Positions 34,782 to 44,131 of a DNA stretch of 64,000 nucleotides are shown here, piece by piece. Under the pieces are notes generated by a model. It saw only the letters and a list, made by a program, of their open reading frames with translations. It was not told the DNA's origin and did no database searches. The position numbers were made by a program, and so were the translations under genes. This stretch comes from Desulfospira sp963664655. Lineage in GTDB: Bacteria > Desulfobacterota > Desulfobacteria > Desulfobacterales > Desulfobacteraceae. The DNA lies in the NCBI GenBank assembly GCA_963664655.2, contig OY761554.1:248001-312000 (forward strand), read 5' to 3'. Position 1 is the first letter of the stretch. Each line of letters opens with the position of its first letter.

Positions 34782-34945
34782 TTCCGGTCGGCAGCCGGGT
34801 CAGGCGTTATTCTGATCGGTCGCCTCGTAACAGAAGACCATGAACCTCGTCAGGTCCGGAAGGAAGCAGCGATAAGTGAGTTCTTCCGTGTCGTGGATCG
34901 ATCCCGGTCATGCAATCTCTCCTTTCTGCTGCCGGCCGGTTCTTT
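34782..34945 (+). ncRNA. ffs: Signal recognition particle RNA (4.5S/small SRP RNA)
   Basis: The conserved helix-8 tip GTCAGGTCCGGAAGGAAGCA (34849-34868) is the hallmark of bacterial SRP RNA, which binds Ffh. The arms pair outward: GATCG/CGATC (34814-34818 with 34899-34903) and a 12-bp basal stem 34784-34795 with 34928-34939 (one G-U). A T-rich stretch (34940-34948) follows. The hairpin is about 155 bases, longer than the ~110 of E. coli 4.5S, and no Alu domain is evident, so the ends are not certain; a core of 34812-34912 is minimal. The 547-bp gap 34574-35120 holds nothing else. Confidence 0.9.
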
Positions 34946-35120
34946 TTCCCTCATAAGCGCAGCCCAATAATATATTTTTCGGATTAATTTCAGCCTATTA
35001 CAATCTAAAACCATGTTTTTTTCCCATAGCCTTGGTTTCTCCTTGACATGTTTTTAAACAGACTTATTTTTCAGCCATAATTTATTATTTTTAATGATTT
35101 ACTTTTAATTTAAGGAAGTA

Positions 35121-35747
35121 TTGGAGCAGGAGAAGACATTGGTACTTAAAAGCAAAGCCAAAACAGAAGACGAAAAACAAGAAGATTCTCCCGAGAGTGT
35201 TGATGCCCCAAAGGATTCCAAAAAGGAAAGCGGCGAGGAAAAAGAGAACGAGAAAACCCCGGGGACTGAAGAGCTTCAGGAACAACTTGCATTAGAAAAG
35301 GATCGTGTCCTAAGGCTTTCTGCTGAATTTGAAAATTATAAGAAAAGAAAACAGCGGGAAATTGATGACTTTAAAAAATACGCAAACGAAACCGTTTTTA
35401 AGCAATTGCTGTCGGTAGTAGACAATCTTGAAAGGGCCGTCACTTCGGCTGAAGACAATCCCGACCTGGCCAGCCTCTTAGAGGGTGTAAAGCTGACCCA
35501 CAAAGAAATCATCAGGCTTTTTGAGTCTTATCATGTCAACCCTGTGGAAGCTGAAAACAAGCCTTTTGATCCCAACTTCCATCAGGCCGTCACCCAGGAA
35601 GAAAACAATGAAGTCCCGGACGGTACGGTGACCAACGTTCTGCAGACAGGGTATCTTTTCCATGACAGGCTGATCCGGCCGTCCATGGTTGTTGTTTCCA
35701 AAAAAGCTGAACCAGTTGAAATTAACAACAGTAAAGAAGAAAAATAA
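35121..35747 (+). CDS. grpE: Nucleotide-exchange factor GrpE
   Basis: 208 residues. An acidic, Lys/Glu-rich N-terminal tail (~1-60) and a long coiled coil (ELQEQLALEKDRVLRLSAEF) precede the conserved ENYKKRKQREIDDFKKYAN. The C-terminal beta domain ends PDGTVTNVLQTGYLFHDRLI, then RPSMVVVSK, the GrpE signature. There is no ATG: start is either TTG 35121 (AAGGA 4 bases before) or TTG 35139 (CAGGAG 6 bases before). It releases ADP from DnaK. The dnaK start lies 22 bp downstream. Confidence 0.95.
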   Translation: MEQEKTLVLKSKAKTEDEKQEDSPESVDAPKDSKKESGEEKENEKTPGTEELQEQLALEKDRVLRLSAEFENYKKRKQREIDDFKKYANETVFKQLLSVVDNLERAVTSAEDNPDLASLLEGVKLTHKEIIRLFESYHVNPVEAENKPFDPNFHQAVTQEENNEVPDGTVTNVLQTGYLFHDRLIRPSMVVVSKKAEPVEINNSKEEK

Positions 35748-35769
35748 GTCTATTTTTGGAGGAAAAGTT

Positions 35770-37689
35770 ATGGGTAAAATAATCGGAATTGACCTGGGAA
35801 CGACCAACTCCTGTGTAGCGGTCATGGAAACAGGCGGAGAATGCAAGATTATCACTAATGCTGAAGGCGGCCGGACCACCCCTTCCATTGTTGCGCTTAC
35901 GGAAAGCGGAGAAAGAATCGTCGGCCAGACCGCCAAACGCCAGGCCGTAACCAATCCTGAAAATACGGTGTTTGGCGTTAAGCGTCTTGTGGGAAGAAAA
36001 TTTAATTCAAAGGAAGTCCAGAATGACATCCCCAACCTTCCGTATAGAATTGAAGCGGCCCCCAACGGGGATACCCGGATCAACTTAAGGGGAAAACAAT
36101 ACAGTCCGGCTGAAATTTCTTCCTTTATTCTGGCCAACATCAAAAAAACCGCTGAGGATTATCTGGGAGAGGAAGTCAAAGAAGCCGTCATAACGGTTCC
36201 GGCCTATTTTAACGATTCCCAGCGCCAGGCCACCAAGGATGCCGGAAAAATTGCCGGCCTTGAGGTCAAACGGATCATCAACGAACCCACCGCAGCGTCT
36301 CTGGCCTACGGGCTGGACAAAAAAGGTGAAGAAAAAATAGCGGTATTTGACCTTGGCGGAGGGACCTTTGACGTGTCTGTTCTTGAAATCGGCGACGGCG
36401 TATTTGAGGTCAAATCAACCGCAGGCGATACCCACCTTGGCGGGGAAGACTTTGACCTGAGGATCATCGACTATATTGCCGAGGAATTCAGAAAAGACCA
36501 GGGCATTGATGTCCGAAGCGATAAAATGGCCCTCCAGCGCCTCAAGGAAGCAGCTGAAAAGGCAAAAATGGAACTGTCCACGTCAACGGAAACCGCCATT
36601 AACCTGCCGTTTATTACAGCAGATGCCTCCGGCCCCAAACATCTGGATGTCAAACTGACACGGGCCAAACTGGAATCCCTGGTGGCTGATCTTCTGGACA
36701 ACCTTGAAAAGCCCTGCCGGACGGCCATGAAAGAGGCCAACCTCGGCCCTGACGGGGTGGATGAAGTGGTTCTTGTGGGCGGTATGACCAGAATGCCGGC
36801 CGTCCAGGAACGGGTAGAAAAAATATTCGGCAAAAAGCCCCACAAAGGGGTTAACCCGGACGAGGTGGTTGCCATGGGTGCGGCGGTTCAGGCCGGCGTC
36901 CTCCAGGGGGATGTCAATGATGTGCTTTTACTGGATGTCACCCCGCTGTCCTTAGGGATTGAAACCTTGGGCGGTGTCATGACCAAGCTTATTGACAAAA
37001 ACACCACCATCCCCACCAAAAAGAGCCAGGTCTTTTCAACGGCTGCGGACAATCAGCCCGCTGTTTCCATTCACGTTCTTCAAGGCGAGCGGCAGATGTC
37101 GGCCGACAACAAGACCTTAGGCCAATTTGAACTGTCCGATATTCCGCCGGCGCCCAGAGGGGTTCCCCAGATTGAGGTCACTTTTGATATTGACGCCAAC
37201 GGTATTGTTCATGTATCGGCCAAGGACAAGGCCACCGGCAAGCAACAGTCCATCCAGATCACGGCGGCATCAGGGCTTTCCGAGGATGAAATCCAGAATA
37301 TGGTCAAAGATGCGGAAATGCACGCTGAAGAAGATAAGAAAAAACGGGATCTGGTGGACACCAGAAACCAGGCCGAAGCCCTTGTGGACCAGACCGAAAA
37401 AACCCTTAAAGAACATGGGGACAAAGTGGACGACGCCACAAGAAAAGGCATCCAGTCTGCTGTTGAGGCATTAAAACAGGCCAAGGATTCGGATAATCTG
37501 GAAGACATTAAAGCCAAAATCGAAGCCCTGTCCCAGGCATCCCATAAGCTGGCCGAGGTCATGTACCAGCAGGCATCCCAGCAGGGGGGAGACCAGGCCG
37601 GTGGCGCAGGCCCTGAAGCCGGCGGTGCCGCAGCTGACGATGATGATGTTGTGGATGCAGATTTCGAGGAAGTCAAAAAGGATAAATAG
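35770..37689 (+). CDS. dnaK: Chaperone DnaK (Hsp70)
   Basis: 639 residues from the ATG at 35770; the frame is open further upstream but GGAGGA sits just before this ATG and MGKIIGIDLGTTNSCVAV is the family start. The ATPase domain has the phosphate motifs (GIDLGTTNS; VFDLGGGTFDVSVLEIGDG; VVLVGGMTRMP). The substrate domain has DVTPLSLGIETLGG. The C-terminal tail is Gly/Ala/Gln-rich, ending in an acidic DDDDVVDADFEEVKKDK. It works with GrpE and DnaJ (dnaJ is not in the window). A terminator follows. Confidence 0.98.
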   Translation: MGKIIGIDLGTTNSCVAVMETGGECKIITNAEGGRTTPSIVALTESGERIVGQTAKRQAVTNPENTVFGVKRLVGRKFNSKEVQNDIPNLPYRIEAAPNGDTRINLRGKQYSPAEISSFILANIKKTAEDYLGEEVKEAVITVPAYFNDSQRQATKDAGKIAGLEVKRIINEPTAASLAYGLDKKGEEKIAVFDLGGGTFDVSVLEIGDGVFEVKSTAGDTHLGGEDFDLRIIDYIAEEFRKDQGIDVRSDKMALQRLKEAAEKAKMELSTSTETAINLPFITADASGPKHLDVKLTRAKLESLVADLLDNLEKPCRTAMKEANLGPDGVDEVVLVGGMTRMPAVQERVEKIFGKKPHKGVNPDEVVAMGAAVQAGVLQGDVNDVLLLDVTPLSLGIETLGGVMTKLIDKNTTIPTKKSQVFSTAADNQPAVSIHVLQGERQMSADNKTLGQFELSDIPPAPRGVPQIEVTFDIDANGIVHVSAKDKATGKQQSIQITAASGLSEDEIQNMVKDAEMHAEEDKKKRDLVDTRNQAEALVDQTEKTLKEHGDKVDDATRKGIQSAVEALKQAKDSDNLEDIKAKIEALSQASHKLAEVMYQQASQQGGDQAGGAGPEAGGAAADDDDVVDADFEEVKKDK

Positions 37690-37712
37690 CCGTCCCAATA
37701 ATAAGGTTGAAG

Positions 37713-37758
37713 AAAATCCTGCCTTGGGCTACTATGATGAGCCCTTGGCAGGATTTTT
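37713..37758 (+). terminator. Intrinsic terminator after grpE-dnaK
   Basis: AAAATCCTGCC and GGCAGGATTTT form an 11-bp stem, with a further GGGCT/AGCCC stem above a T-T mismatch bulge. A T-run follows immediately. Confidence 0.88.
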
Positions 37759-37890
37759 AATTTTAATCCGGGGGGTTGCAAAGCTGGCAGGCAAGCCGCC
37801 GGCAAGACTGGCGGGGCAAAAAGAAGTCCGGAACTCATAGACCATGAACGCCTTCGCAAGAAGGTGATTTCATACCAAAAGGGTGCTTGA

Positions 37891-39480
37891 ATGATCATCA
37901 CCGAAATACTGGAACAAAACAACCGGCTATACCCCCATGATATTGCCCTGATTGAGCGGAACCCGGCAACGGGAGAGCGCGCTCAGATCACCTGGGGGCA
38001 GTTCTATCGGATTTCCTGTCAAGTTGCCAATGCCCTTGAGAGAAAAGGGATCCAAAAGTCGGACAAGGTGGTTCAACTCATGACCAATTCCCTTGAATGG
38101 CTTCCCATTTATTTTGGTATCCTCTATACCGGTGCCTGGGCCGTTCCCCTAAATTTCAGGTTTGAGTCGGACAAGATCCTGCTTTGCACACAGGTGGCCG
38201 AAGCCAAGGCCTTTATCTTCGGAGAAGAGTTTATAAAGCGCATCGAAGCGGTGAAACCCCAATTGGACAAAACCGTGGAAACCTGGATCTTCACCGGCCC
38301 CGGAGAACTTTGCCCGGCATGGGCCTGTCTCTTTGAGGACTTTATCTGCGAAGAAGACGGCAGCCAAAGGCCGGATGTCCCCATTGCCATTGAAGATGAT
38401 GCCGCCCTTTATTTTACCTCGGGCACCACGGGAACCCCCAAAGCCGTTCTTTTAACCCATAGAAACCTTGAACATTCCTGTGATGTGGAACATACCCACC
38501 ACAGCCAGACCCGGGACGACACCTTTTTATGCATCCCCCCCCTTTACCACACCGGCGCCAAAATGCACTGGATGGGCAGTTTTATGGTGGGGGGCAAATG
38601 CGTGCTGCTCAAAGGGGTCAACCCCAAATGGGTCATTGAAGCGGTATCCGAAGAAAAATGCACCATTGTATGGCTTCTGGTTCCCTGGGCCCACGACATT
38701 ATCATTGCCATTGAAAATAAAAAAATTGACCTGTCCGCCTATCATCTAAAGCAATGGCGGCTGATGCATATCGGCGCCCAGCCGGTCCCCCCGTCGCTGA
38801 TCAAAACCTGGCACCAGTACTTTCCGGGACAGGATTATGATACCAATTACGGGCTTACGGAATCTTCCGGGCCGGGATGTGTTCACCTGGGCGTGGAAAA
38901 CACCGGAACCGTCGGCCCCATCGGCGTGCCCGGCCACGGCTGGGAAGCCAAGATCGTGGATGCCCAGGGAGACCGGTTGTTTGCCAATGAATCCGGGGAG
39001 CTTGTGGTCAAAGGGCCGGGGGTGATGAAAGCCTATTACAAAAATCCTGAAGCCACCGAAAACACACTTAAAGACGGGTGGCTTTATACCGGTGATATTG
39101 CCCGGGAAGACCGGAACGGGTTTATCTGGCTGGTAGACCGGAAAAAAGACATGATTATCTACGGGGGAGAAAATATCTACCCCGTGGAAATCGAGGATTT
39201 TTTCATGCACCACAACAAAATAAAAGATATTGCCGTCATTGGCGTTCCTGATGACCGGCTTGGAGAAGTGCCGGCAGGCATTATTTCCGTCAAACCCGGA
39301 TCATTTCTCTGTGAGGCGGATATTCTGGACTTTCAAAATCAGCTGCCCCGTTACAAACAGTTGAAAAAAATATTCTTCGGGGATGTGCCGAGAAATGCCA
39401 CCGGAAAAATAGAAAAACCCAAACTGAGGCGTATTTACGCTGAAGACAAGCGAAAAGATATCAACAAGCTGTTAAAATAA
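37891..39480 (+). CDS. AMP-forming acyl-CoA synthetase
   Basis: 529 residues. ATP-binding YFTSGTTGTPKAVLLTHRN near 172-190; YGLTESSG near 323; YTGDIAREDRNGFIWLVDRK near 398-417 (hinge) then YGGENIYPVEIEDF; catalytic lysine in PRNATGKIEKPKLRR near 500-514. All family motifs are intact. It activates a carboxylic acid (fatty, aromatic or other) to acyl-CoA via acyl-AMP. The exact substrate is unknown. lolA starts 4 bp after the stop, so they are co-transcribed. Desulfobacteraceae oxidise fatty acids, which would suit. Confidence 0.9.
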   Translation: MIITEILEQNNRLYPHDIALIERNPATGERAQITWGQFYRISCQVANALERKGIQKSDKVVQLMTNSLEWLPIYFGILYTGAWAVPLNFRFESDKILLCTQVAEAKAFIFGEEFIKRIEAVKPQLDKTVETWIFTGPGELCPAWACLFEDFICEEDGSQRPDVPIAIEDDAALYFTSGTTGTPKAVLLTHRNLEHSCDVEHTHHSQTRDDTFLCIPPLYHTGAKMHWMGSFMVGGKCVLLKGVNPKWVIEAVSEEKCTIVWLLVPWAHDIIIAIENKKIDLSAYHLKQWRLMHIGAQPVPPSLIKTWHQYFPGQDYDTNYGLTESSGPGCVHLGVENTGTVGPIGVPGHGWEAKIVDAQGDRLFANESGELVVKGPGVMKAYYKNPEATENTLKDGWLYTGDIAREDRNGFIWLVDRKKDMIIYGGENIYPVEIEDFFMHHNKIKDIAVIGVPDDRLGEVPAGIISVKPGSFLCEADILDFQNQLPRYKQLKKIFFGDVPRNATGKIEKPKLRRIYAEDKRKDINKLLK

Positions 39481-39484
39481 AACC

Positions 39485-40165
39485 ATGAGATCCCTTCAAA
39501 CCATGAACCTGAAACCTGTATTTATTGCCCTGTGCCTGGTTCTGACCGCCCTGCCGTCCGGCACCGGGTTTGCCGATGCCGGCCTGAAATATGCCATCTT
39601 AAACAACCTTGAACAAAAATATTCCGGGTCCAGTTTTTCAGCGGCATTTTCACAGATATCCACCCTCAAGGTGCTGGACATAGAGGAAACCGCCACCGGC
39701 AAAGTCTGGTTTTCCCACCCGGGAAAAATGCGCTGGCAGTATGAAACCCCTGATCGCCATGAAATTATCGCCAACGGAAAAGATGTCTGGATTTTCCGGC
39801 CTGAAGAGAACCAGGTCATGGAAGGCAGTGCCCCGGATTTTTTTAAATCCGGCGCCGGTGCCGCCTTTTTATCCGACATTAATCTGATCCGGGAAAATTA
39901 TACCATTGCCATCCTGAAAGAAGATGCCGGACAGGTGGAACTGGAACTAACGCCCAAATCGCCCCCCGCCGACACAGGTGAGGACGTTTCAGCCATCAAT
40001 ATCCTGGTGTCTGTGCCTGATTATGAAATCTTAAACGTAACCACCATCAATATCCATGGGGATACCACCTCATTTGAATTTGGAAAAATTCAATTTACCC
40101 CCATCGAGCCCAGCCTGTTTGATTTCAAAATCCCGGAAGGGACCAGTGTGATAAAGATGAATTAA
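39485..40165 (+). CDS. lolA: Outer-membrane lipoprotein carrier protein LolA
   Basis: 226 residues with a signal peptide (about 1-30; ALCLVLTALPSGTGFADA). The mature sequence has the LolA core: FSAAFSQISTLKVLDIEETA, then TGKVWFSHPGKMRWQYETPD, where the tryptophan/arginine stretch is the family's hallmark. It shuttles lipoproteins through the periplasm from LolCDE to the outer membrane. It lies directly behind the acyl-CoA synthetase gene and converges on yebC. Confidence 0.9.
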   Translation: MRSLQTMNLKPVFIALCLVLTALPSGTGFADAGLKYAILNNLEQKYSGSSFSAAFSQISTLKVLDIEETATGKVWFSHPGKMRWQYETPDRHEIIANGKDVWIFRPEENQVMEGSAPDFFKSGAGAAFLSDINLIRENYTIAILKEDAGQVELELTPKSPPADTGEDVSAINILVSVPDYEILNVTTINIHGDTTSFEFGKIQFTPIEPSLFDFKIPEGTSVIKMN

Positions 40166-40187
40166 TCGGAAACCGAAGACAGTAGAC

Positions 40188-40231
40188 CGGAGACCGGAAG
40201 ACAAATCCGGACGTGTGACATCCGGTCTCCG
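40188..40231. repeat. GGAGACCGGA hairpin, copy 1
   Basis: An 11-bp perfect inverted repeat (CGGAGACCGGA with TCCGGTCTCCG) around a 22-base loop, in the gap between the convergent lolA and yebC genes. The stem core GGAGACCGGA recurs at 58346-58400. No T-run. Could serve as a bidirectional transcript end. Confidence 0.65.
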
Positions 40232-40236
40232 TATAA

Positions 40237-40980
40237 TTACATGGATTCGTATACCTCGTCGGGGATATCCGCATTGGTATAAAACTGCTGGACATCATCA
40301 CAGTCATCCAGCATTTCCATAAACCGGACGGTCTGTTCGGCTTCTTTGCCTTCAAGTTTGGTCATGTTCTGGGGCAGCATGGTGATTTCAGCCACCTGAC
40401 AGGGAATCTGGGCCGCGTCCACAGCCTCCTTGACCGCTTCAAAATCGGCCGGGTCAGTGATGATTTCAAAAACGTCTCCCTCGTCCTTGATATCCTCAGC
40501 CCCAGCCTCTAGGGCCACTTCCATCAAGGTGTCCTCAGTGGCGTCTTCTTTGCTTACGGAGATCAGCCCTTTCTTATCAAACATCCAGGAGACGCAACCA
40601 TCCGTGCCCACATTGCCCCCGGCTTTGTTGAAGATGTAACGGACATCGGCAATGGTCCGGTTCTTGTTGTCGGTGAGGCACTCTACCAGAACCGCAACAC
40701 CGCCCGGCCCATACCCTTCATACATGATTTCCTCGTAATTGACCCCTTCAAGCTCTCCGGTGCCTTTTTTGATGGCCCGTTCAAAGTTGTCCTTGGGCAT
40801 GTTCTGGGCCTTGGCTGCGATAATGGCCTGCCTGAGCCTGGGGTTGGTTTCAGGGTCTCCCCCTCCCATCCGGGCCGCCACGGTAATTTCCTTGATCAGC
40901 TTGGTAAAAATCTTACCCCGCTTTTTATCCGCAGCCCCTTTCTTGTGTTTTATGGTCGACCACTTACTGTGTCCTGACAT
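40237..40980 (-). CDS. yebC: YebC/PmpR-family protein
   Basis: 247 residues, standard length. The signature MSGHSKWSTIKHKKGAADKK, then RGKIFTKLIKEIT, opens the protein. The conserved middle block YEGYGPGGVAVLVECLTDN follows. Members are DNA-binding regulators or translation factors that relieve ribosome stalling on polyproline. First of the minus-strand genes after radA and rlmE; its start is 10 bp from the rlmE stop. Confidence 0.96.
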   Translation of the reverse strand: MSGHSKWSTIKHKKGAADKKRGKIFTKLIKEITVAARMGGGDPETNPRLRQAIIAAKAQNMPKDNFERAIKKGTGELEGVNYEEIMYEGYGPGGVAVLVECLTDNKNRTIADVRYIFNKAGGNVGTDGCVSWMFDKKGLISVSKEDATEDTLMEVALEAGAEDIKDEGDVFEIITDPADFEAVKEAVDAAQIPCQVAEITMLPQNMTKLEGKEAEQTVRFMEMLDDCDDVQQFYTNADIPDEVYESM

Positions 40981-40990
40981 GGATTCCTCC

Positions 40991-41602
40991 TTAGTTTTTA
41001 CCCTTGGCTATAATATATATTTCTTTACTCTGTTTTCTGCAACTTTCCGGCTTAAAAATCCGGCATTCTCTAAAAAATTGTTTTACGTCCATTTCAAATG
41101 CCTTGAATTCATTGCCCTGAAATATCTTGCAGACAAAATTTCCATTAGGCGCCAGATACTGCCCTGCCGTATCTAAGGCCATCCGGCACAACTCAAACGA
41201 TCTCAACGCATCCACGTCTTTTCTGCCCGTGGTGGCCGGGGCCATGTCGGAAAGAACGACCCTGCAGCCTGATATATTCTCTAAAAATTGTGGATCGTTG
41301 AGATTTAAAATATTGTCCTGAACCGCGGTGACATTTTCCGGAAGCGGGATGTCCACTGTTTTTAAGTCAATGCCAAACACCCGGCCCTGATGCCCCACCT
41401 TTTTGGCAGCGTACAACAACCAGGAACCCGGCGCGCAGCCCAGGTCCAGAACCGTATCCCCCGGCTTTATCACCTTGAACTTCTGGTCTATTTCTTCCAG
41501 CTTATATACTGATCTTGCCGGATAATTTTGAGCTTTTGCCCGCAGGGTCAAATGATCGGCCCACTGGCCGCCTTTTTTGGGGGCCGGCCTTTTTTTAGCC
41601 AT
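40991..41602 (-). CDS. rlmE: 23S rRNA (uridine-2'-O) methyltransferase RlmE/FtsJ-type
   Basis: 203 residues. The SAM site DTVLDLGCAPGSWLLYAAKK is near 50-68. Catalytic K-D-K-E residues are in RSVYKLEEID (Lys ~38), VVLSDMAPATTG (Asp), NFVCKIFQG (Lys) and a C-terminal Glu. It methylates U2552 in the A loop of 23S rRNA. It overlaps radA by 8 bases. Confidence 0.93.
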   Translation of the reverse strand: MAKKRPAPKKGGQWADHLTLRAKAQNYPARSVYKLEEIDQKFKVIKPGDTVLDLGCAPGSWLLYAAKKVGHQGRVFGIDLKTVDIPLPENVTAVQDNILNLNDPQFLENISGCRVVLSDMAPATTGRKDVDALRSFELCRMALDTAGQYLAPNGNFVCKIFQGNEFKAFEMDVKQFFRECRIFKPESCRKQSKEIYIIAKGKN

Positions 41603-42968
41603 TGAACAACACCTCCACAGCGCTTTTCAGAAAGCTGATGCTTTCAATGCCCATGCCCTTGATTTTGGACAGCTGTTTCATGGAAGCGGTGGGCACCAGG
41701 CAGGTGGTAAACCCCATCTTGGCAGCTTCCTTGATTCTGGCCTGGGCATGGCTGACCGCCCGGATTTCCCCGGTCAGCCCGATTTCCCCGATCAATGTGG
41801 TTTCCTTGGCCACGGGCCGGTCCAGAAAACTTGAGGCCAGGGCCGCCGCAATGGCAAGATCTGCCGAAGGCTCCATGATCCGGACCCCGCCGGTGACGTT
41901 CATGAAAATATCCAGGCCGGACAGGTTCATGCCCAGCCGTTTTTCCATGACCGCCATGATCAGGGAAACCCGGTTGGCATCCAGACCCAGGACGGTCCGT
42001 CTCGGGGTGCCCAGGCCGGAGCTGGACACCAGGCCCTGGATCTCCACCAGAATGGGCCGGGTCCCTTCCATGCAGGAAGTCACCACAGATCCCGGGGACG
42101 CCGTGGACCGCTCAGACAAAAAAACCGCCGAAGGGTTAGGGACCTCCATGAGCCCCTGCTCTCTCATCTCAAAGACCCCGATCTCGTTGGTGGAGCCGAA
42201 CCGGTTCTTGACGGCCCGCAAGATCCTGAAAATATGACTTTTATCTCCTTCAAAGTAAAGGACCGTATCCACCATATGTTCCATGATCCGGGGTCCTGCT
42301 ATGGCACCGCCCTTGGTGACATGGCCCACCAGAAAAATGGGAACCCCGGTGGATTTGGCAAGCCGCATGAACTGCATGGCCGCCTCCCGGATCTGGGTAA
42401 CGCTGCCCGGGGTGGAGTTGATTTCCGGGTGAAACACGGTCTGAATGGAGTCAATGACCACGGCATCATACCGCTCTTTTTCCACAAGGGCCAAGATGGT
42501 TTCCAGATCGGTTTCAGATACCACAAACAGGGTAGACGCCCCGGCACCAAGCCGTTTTCCCCGCATGGAAATCTGCCTTATAGACTCTTCTCCTGAAACG
42601 TAGAGGCATTTTTTCTGGGACTTACTCAAAACCGAGACCACCTGGAGCATCAAGGTGGACTTGCCGATCCCGGGGTCCCCGCCAATGAGCACCAGGGAGC
42701 CGTCCACCAGGCCGCCGCCCAGAACCCGGTCAAATTCCGTAATCCCGGTTTTAAGGCGCTGGGATTCACTGGCATCCACTGAAGTGATGGGAACCGGACT
42801 TGCCCCCAGCACCTTCTGGGGTTTGCCGGATCCAACGGTTTTTTCCTCCACCAGGGAATCCCAGGTCCCGCAATCCGGGCACTGCCCCATCCACTTGGGG
42901 TGCTGTACCCCGCACTCCCGGCACATGAATATGAGTTTACCCTTTTTTTTCAATCCCTTACAACCCAT
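41595..42968 (-). CDS. radA: DNA repair protein RadA
   Basis: 457 residues. An N-terminal zinc finger CRECGVQHPKWMGQCPDCGT near 16-35. Walker A GGDPGIGKSTLML near 95. The RadA-specific KNRFGSTNEIGVF is near 258-270. The C-terminal Lon-like domain (LGLDANRVSLIMAVMEKRLG) lacks a protease serine, as usual. It processes recombination intermediates with RecA. First gene of the radA-rlmE-yebC transcript. Confidence 0.96.
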   Translation of the reverse strand: MGCKGLKKKGKLIFMCRECGVQHPKWMGQCPDCGTWDSLVEEKTVGSGKPQKVLGASPVPITSVDASESQRLKTGITEFDRVLGGGLVDGSLVLIGGDPGIGKSTLMLQVVSVLSKSQKKCLYVSGEESIRQISMRGKRLGAGASTLFVVSETDLETILALVEKERYDAVVIDSIQTVFHPEINSTPGSVTQIREAAMQFMRLAKSTGVPIFLVGHVTKGGAIAGPRIMEHMVDTVLYFEGDKSHIFRILRAVKNRFGSTNEIGVFEMREQGLMEVPNPSAVFLSERSTASPGSVVTSCMEGTRPILVEIQGLVSSSGLGTPRRTVLGLDANRVSLIMAVMEKRLGMNLSGLDIFMNVTGGVRIMEPSADLAIAAALASSFLDRPVAKETTLIGEIGLTGEIRAVSHAQARIKEAAKMGFTTCLVPTASMKQLSKIKGMGIESISFLKSAVEVLFNG

Positions 42969-43245
42969 AATATCTTTTTAAAAAACAAAGAACTATACCA
43001 TTTTATCTGTGCCGGTTCAAGACAGGGTTTGATGGAAAAAAATAGATACCGGGAACAGGAGAAGGGATTTGCAATTCTTTCAAGGTTGCGCATTCCTGTC
43101 TCCCTTATGTTTTATTGCAAATTAACCGAAGTCTTTATTCCAAATTGGATTTTTTATATGCGATTGTCCTGCCGGCCACTTGTTTCTTGGATTTTGACAG
43201 GCTACAATGCCGGCCAGATCACAACTGTTAAGAAAGGCAAAAAAA

Positions 43246-43467
43246 ATGGCCAAACCCCTCCAGGTTGTCCTGACACAGGAACCCACAGAGCTGTGCAAGA
43301 TTCTTAAATTTGAAAACCTGGTCATGAGCGGGGGGGAGGCCAAGCAGTTTATTGCCCAGGGGCTTGTCCGGGTCAACAATGAAGTGGAAACCCGGAAACG
43401 AAGAAAAATCTATTCAGGGGATACCATTGAATTCAACGGGATTCTTCTGGAAATGATAACCCGTTAA
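43246..43467 (+). CDS. Small S4-domain RNA-binding protein (YbcJ-like)
   Basis: 73 residues starting at the ATG at 43246 (MAKPLQVVLTQEPTEL); the frame is open upstream to 43207. A single S4 fold carries the LVMSGGEAKQFIAQGLVRVN motif. This fold binds structured RNA (rRNA or tRNA); function is not characterised. It is followed within 10 bp by the DUF2284 gene. Confidence 0.85.
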   Translation: MAKPLQVVLTQEPTELCKILKFENLVMSGGEAKQFIAQGLVRVNNEVETRKRRKIYSGDTIEFNGILLEMITR

Positions 43468-43475
43468 ACCTCTTG

Positions 43476-44084
43476 ATGCCAGGTACCCAGATGAATGACC
43501 GCGTGGATTTTGATAAAATTGTTGAATATGCACTAGGGTTGGGGGTAAGTGACGTCAAGCTGATCTCCCCGGACCTTGTTCCCATAAACCAGAAGTTTGC
43601 CGATTTCTGTCAGGAGCCGGGATGCCCGTGTTTTGGGCTGTCCATGAGCTGCCCGCCCAACGTGGCAGGGCCTGACTGGTTCCGTGAAAAGATAAGGGGC
43701 TATGAACGGATCCTGGTTTTCAAATATGATGTGCCGTCTTCGTCCCTGCTGGGCAGTGAGCGGATCGGCCTGATGGGACTCACCCATGAAACCGCCGCAG
43801 ACATTGAACTGTTTGCCAAGAAAAATGGCTGCAAAAATGCCATTGGCTATGCCGGCGGGGGGTGCAAGGAAATTTTTTGCAGTGATCATGCCAACTGCCG
43901 GGTCCTCCATGAAAAGGGGGAATGCCGCAACCCGGAAAAGGCCCGGCAGTCCATGTCAGGCATGGGGGTAAATTTTTTGAAGCTGACCAAAGCCGTTGGA
44001 TGGGAAATGAACATCATTACCCGGCATACCGATACCAAAGCCGTACCCATGGGAATGGTCGCCGGAATGGTCCTGCTCAAATAG
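43476..44084 (+). CDS. DUF2284 predicted metal-binding protein
   Basis: About 202 residues. Cysteine-rich: CPCFGLSMSCPPNVAGP near 50-66 (the family signature), CKNAIGYAGGGCKEIFCSDH and CRVLHEKGECRNP near 130-160. Likely binds an Fe-S cluster or metal; role unknown. No good ribosome site: starts at TTG 43473, ATG 43476 or ATG 43491 are possible. Confidence 0.8.
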   Translation: MPGTQMNDRVDFDKIVEYALGLGVSDVKLISPDLVPINQKFADFCQEPGCPCFGLSMSCPPNVAGPDWFREKIRGYERILVFKYDVPSSSLLGSERIGLMGLTHETAADIELFAKKNGCKNAIGYAGGGCKEIFCSDHANCRVLHEKGECRNPEKARQSMSGMGVNFLKLTKAVGWEMNIITRHTDTKAVPMGMVAGMVLLK

Positions 44085-44131
44085 TGTTTGTGCGGCTCAT
44101 TAAAATGATCTTATCCCCAAAAGGAGGAAAA

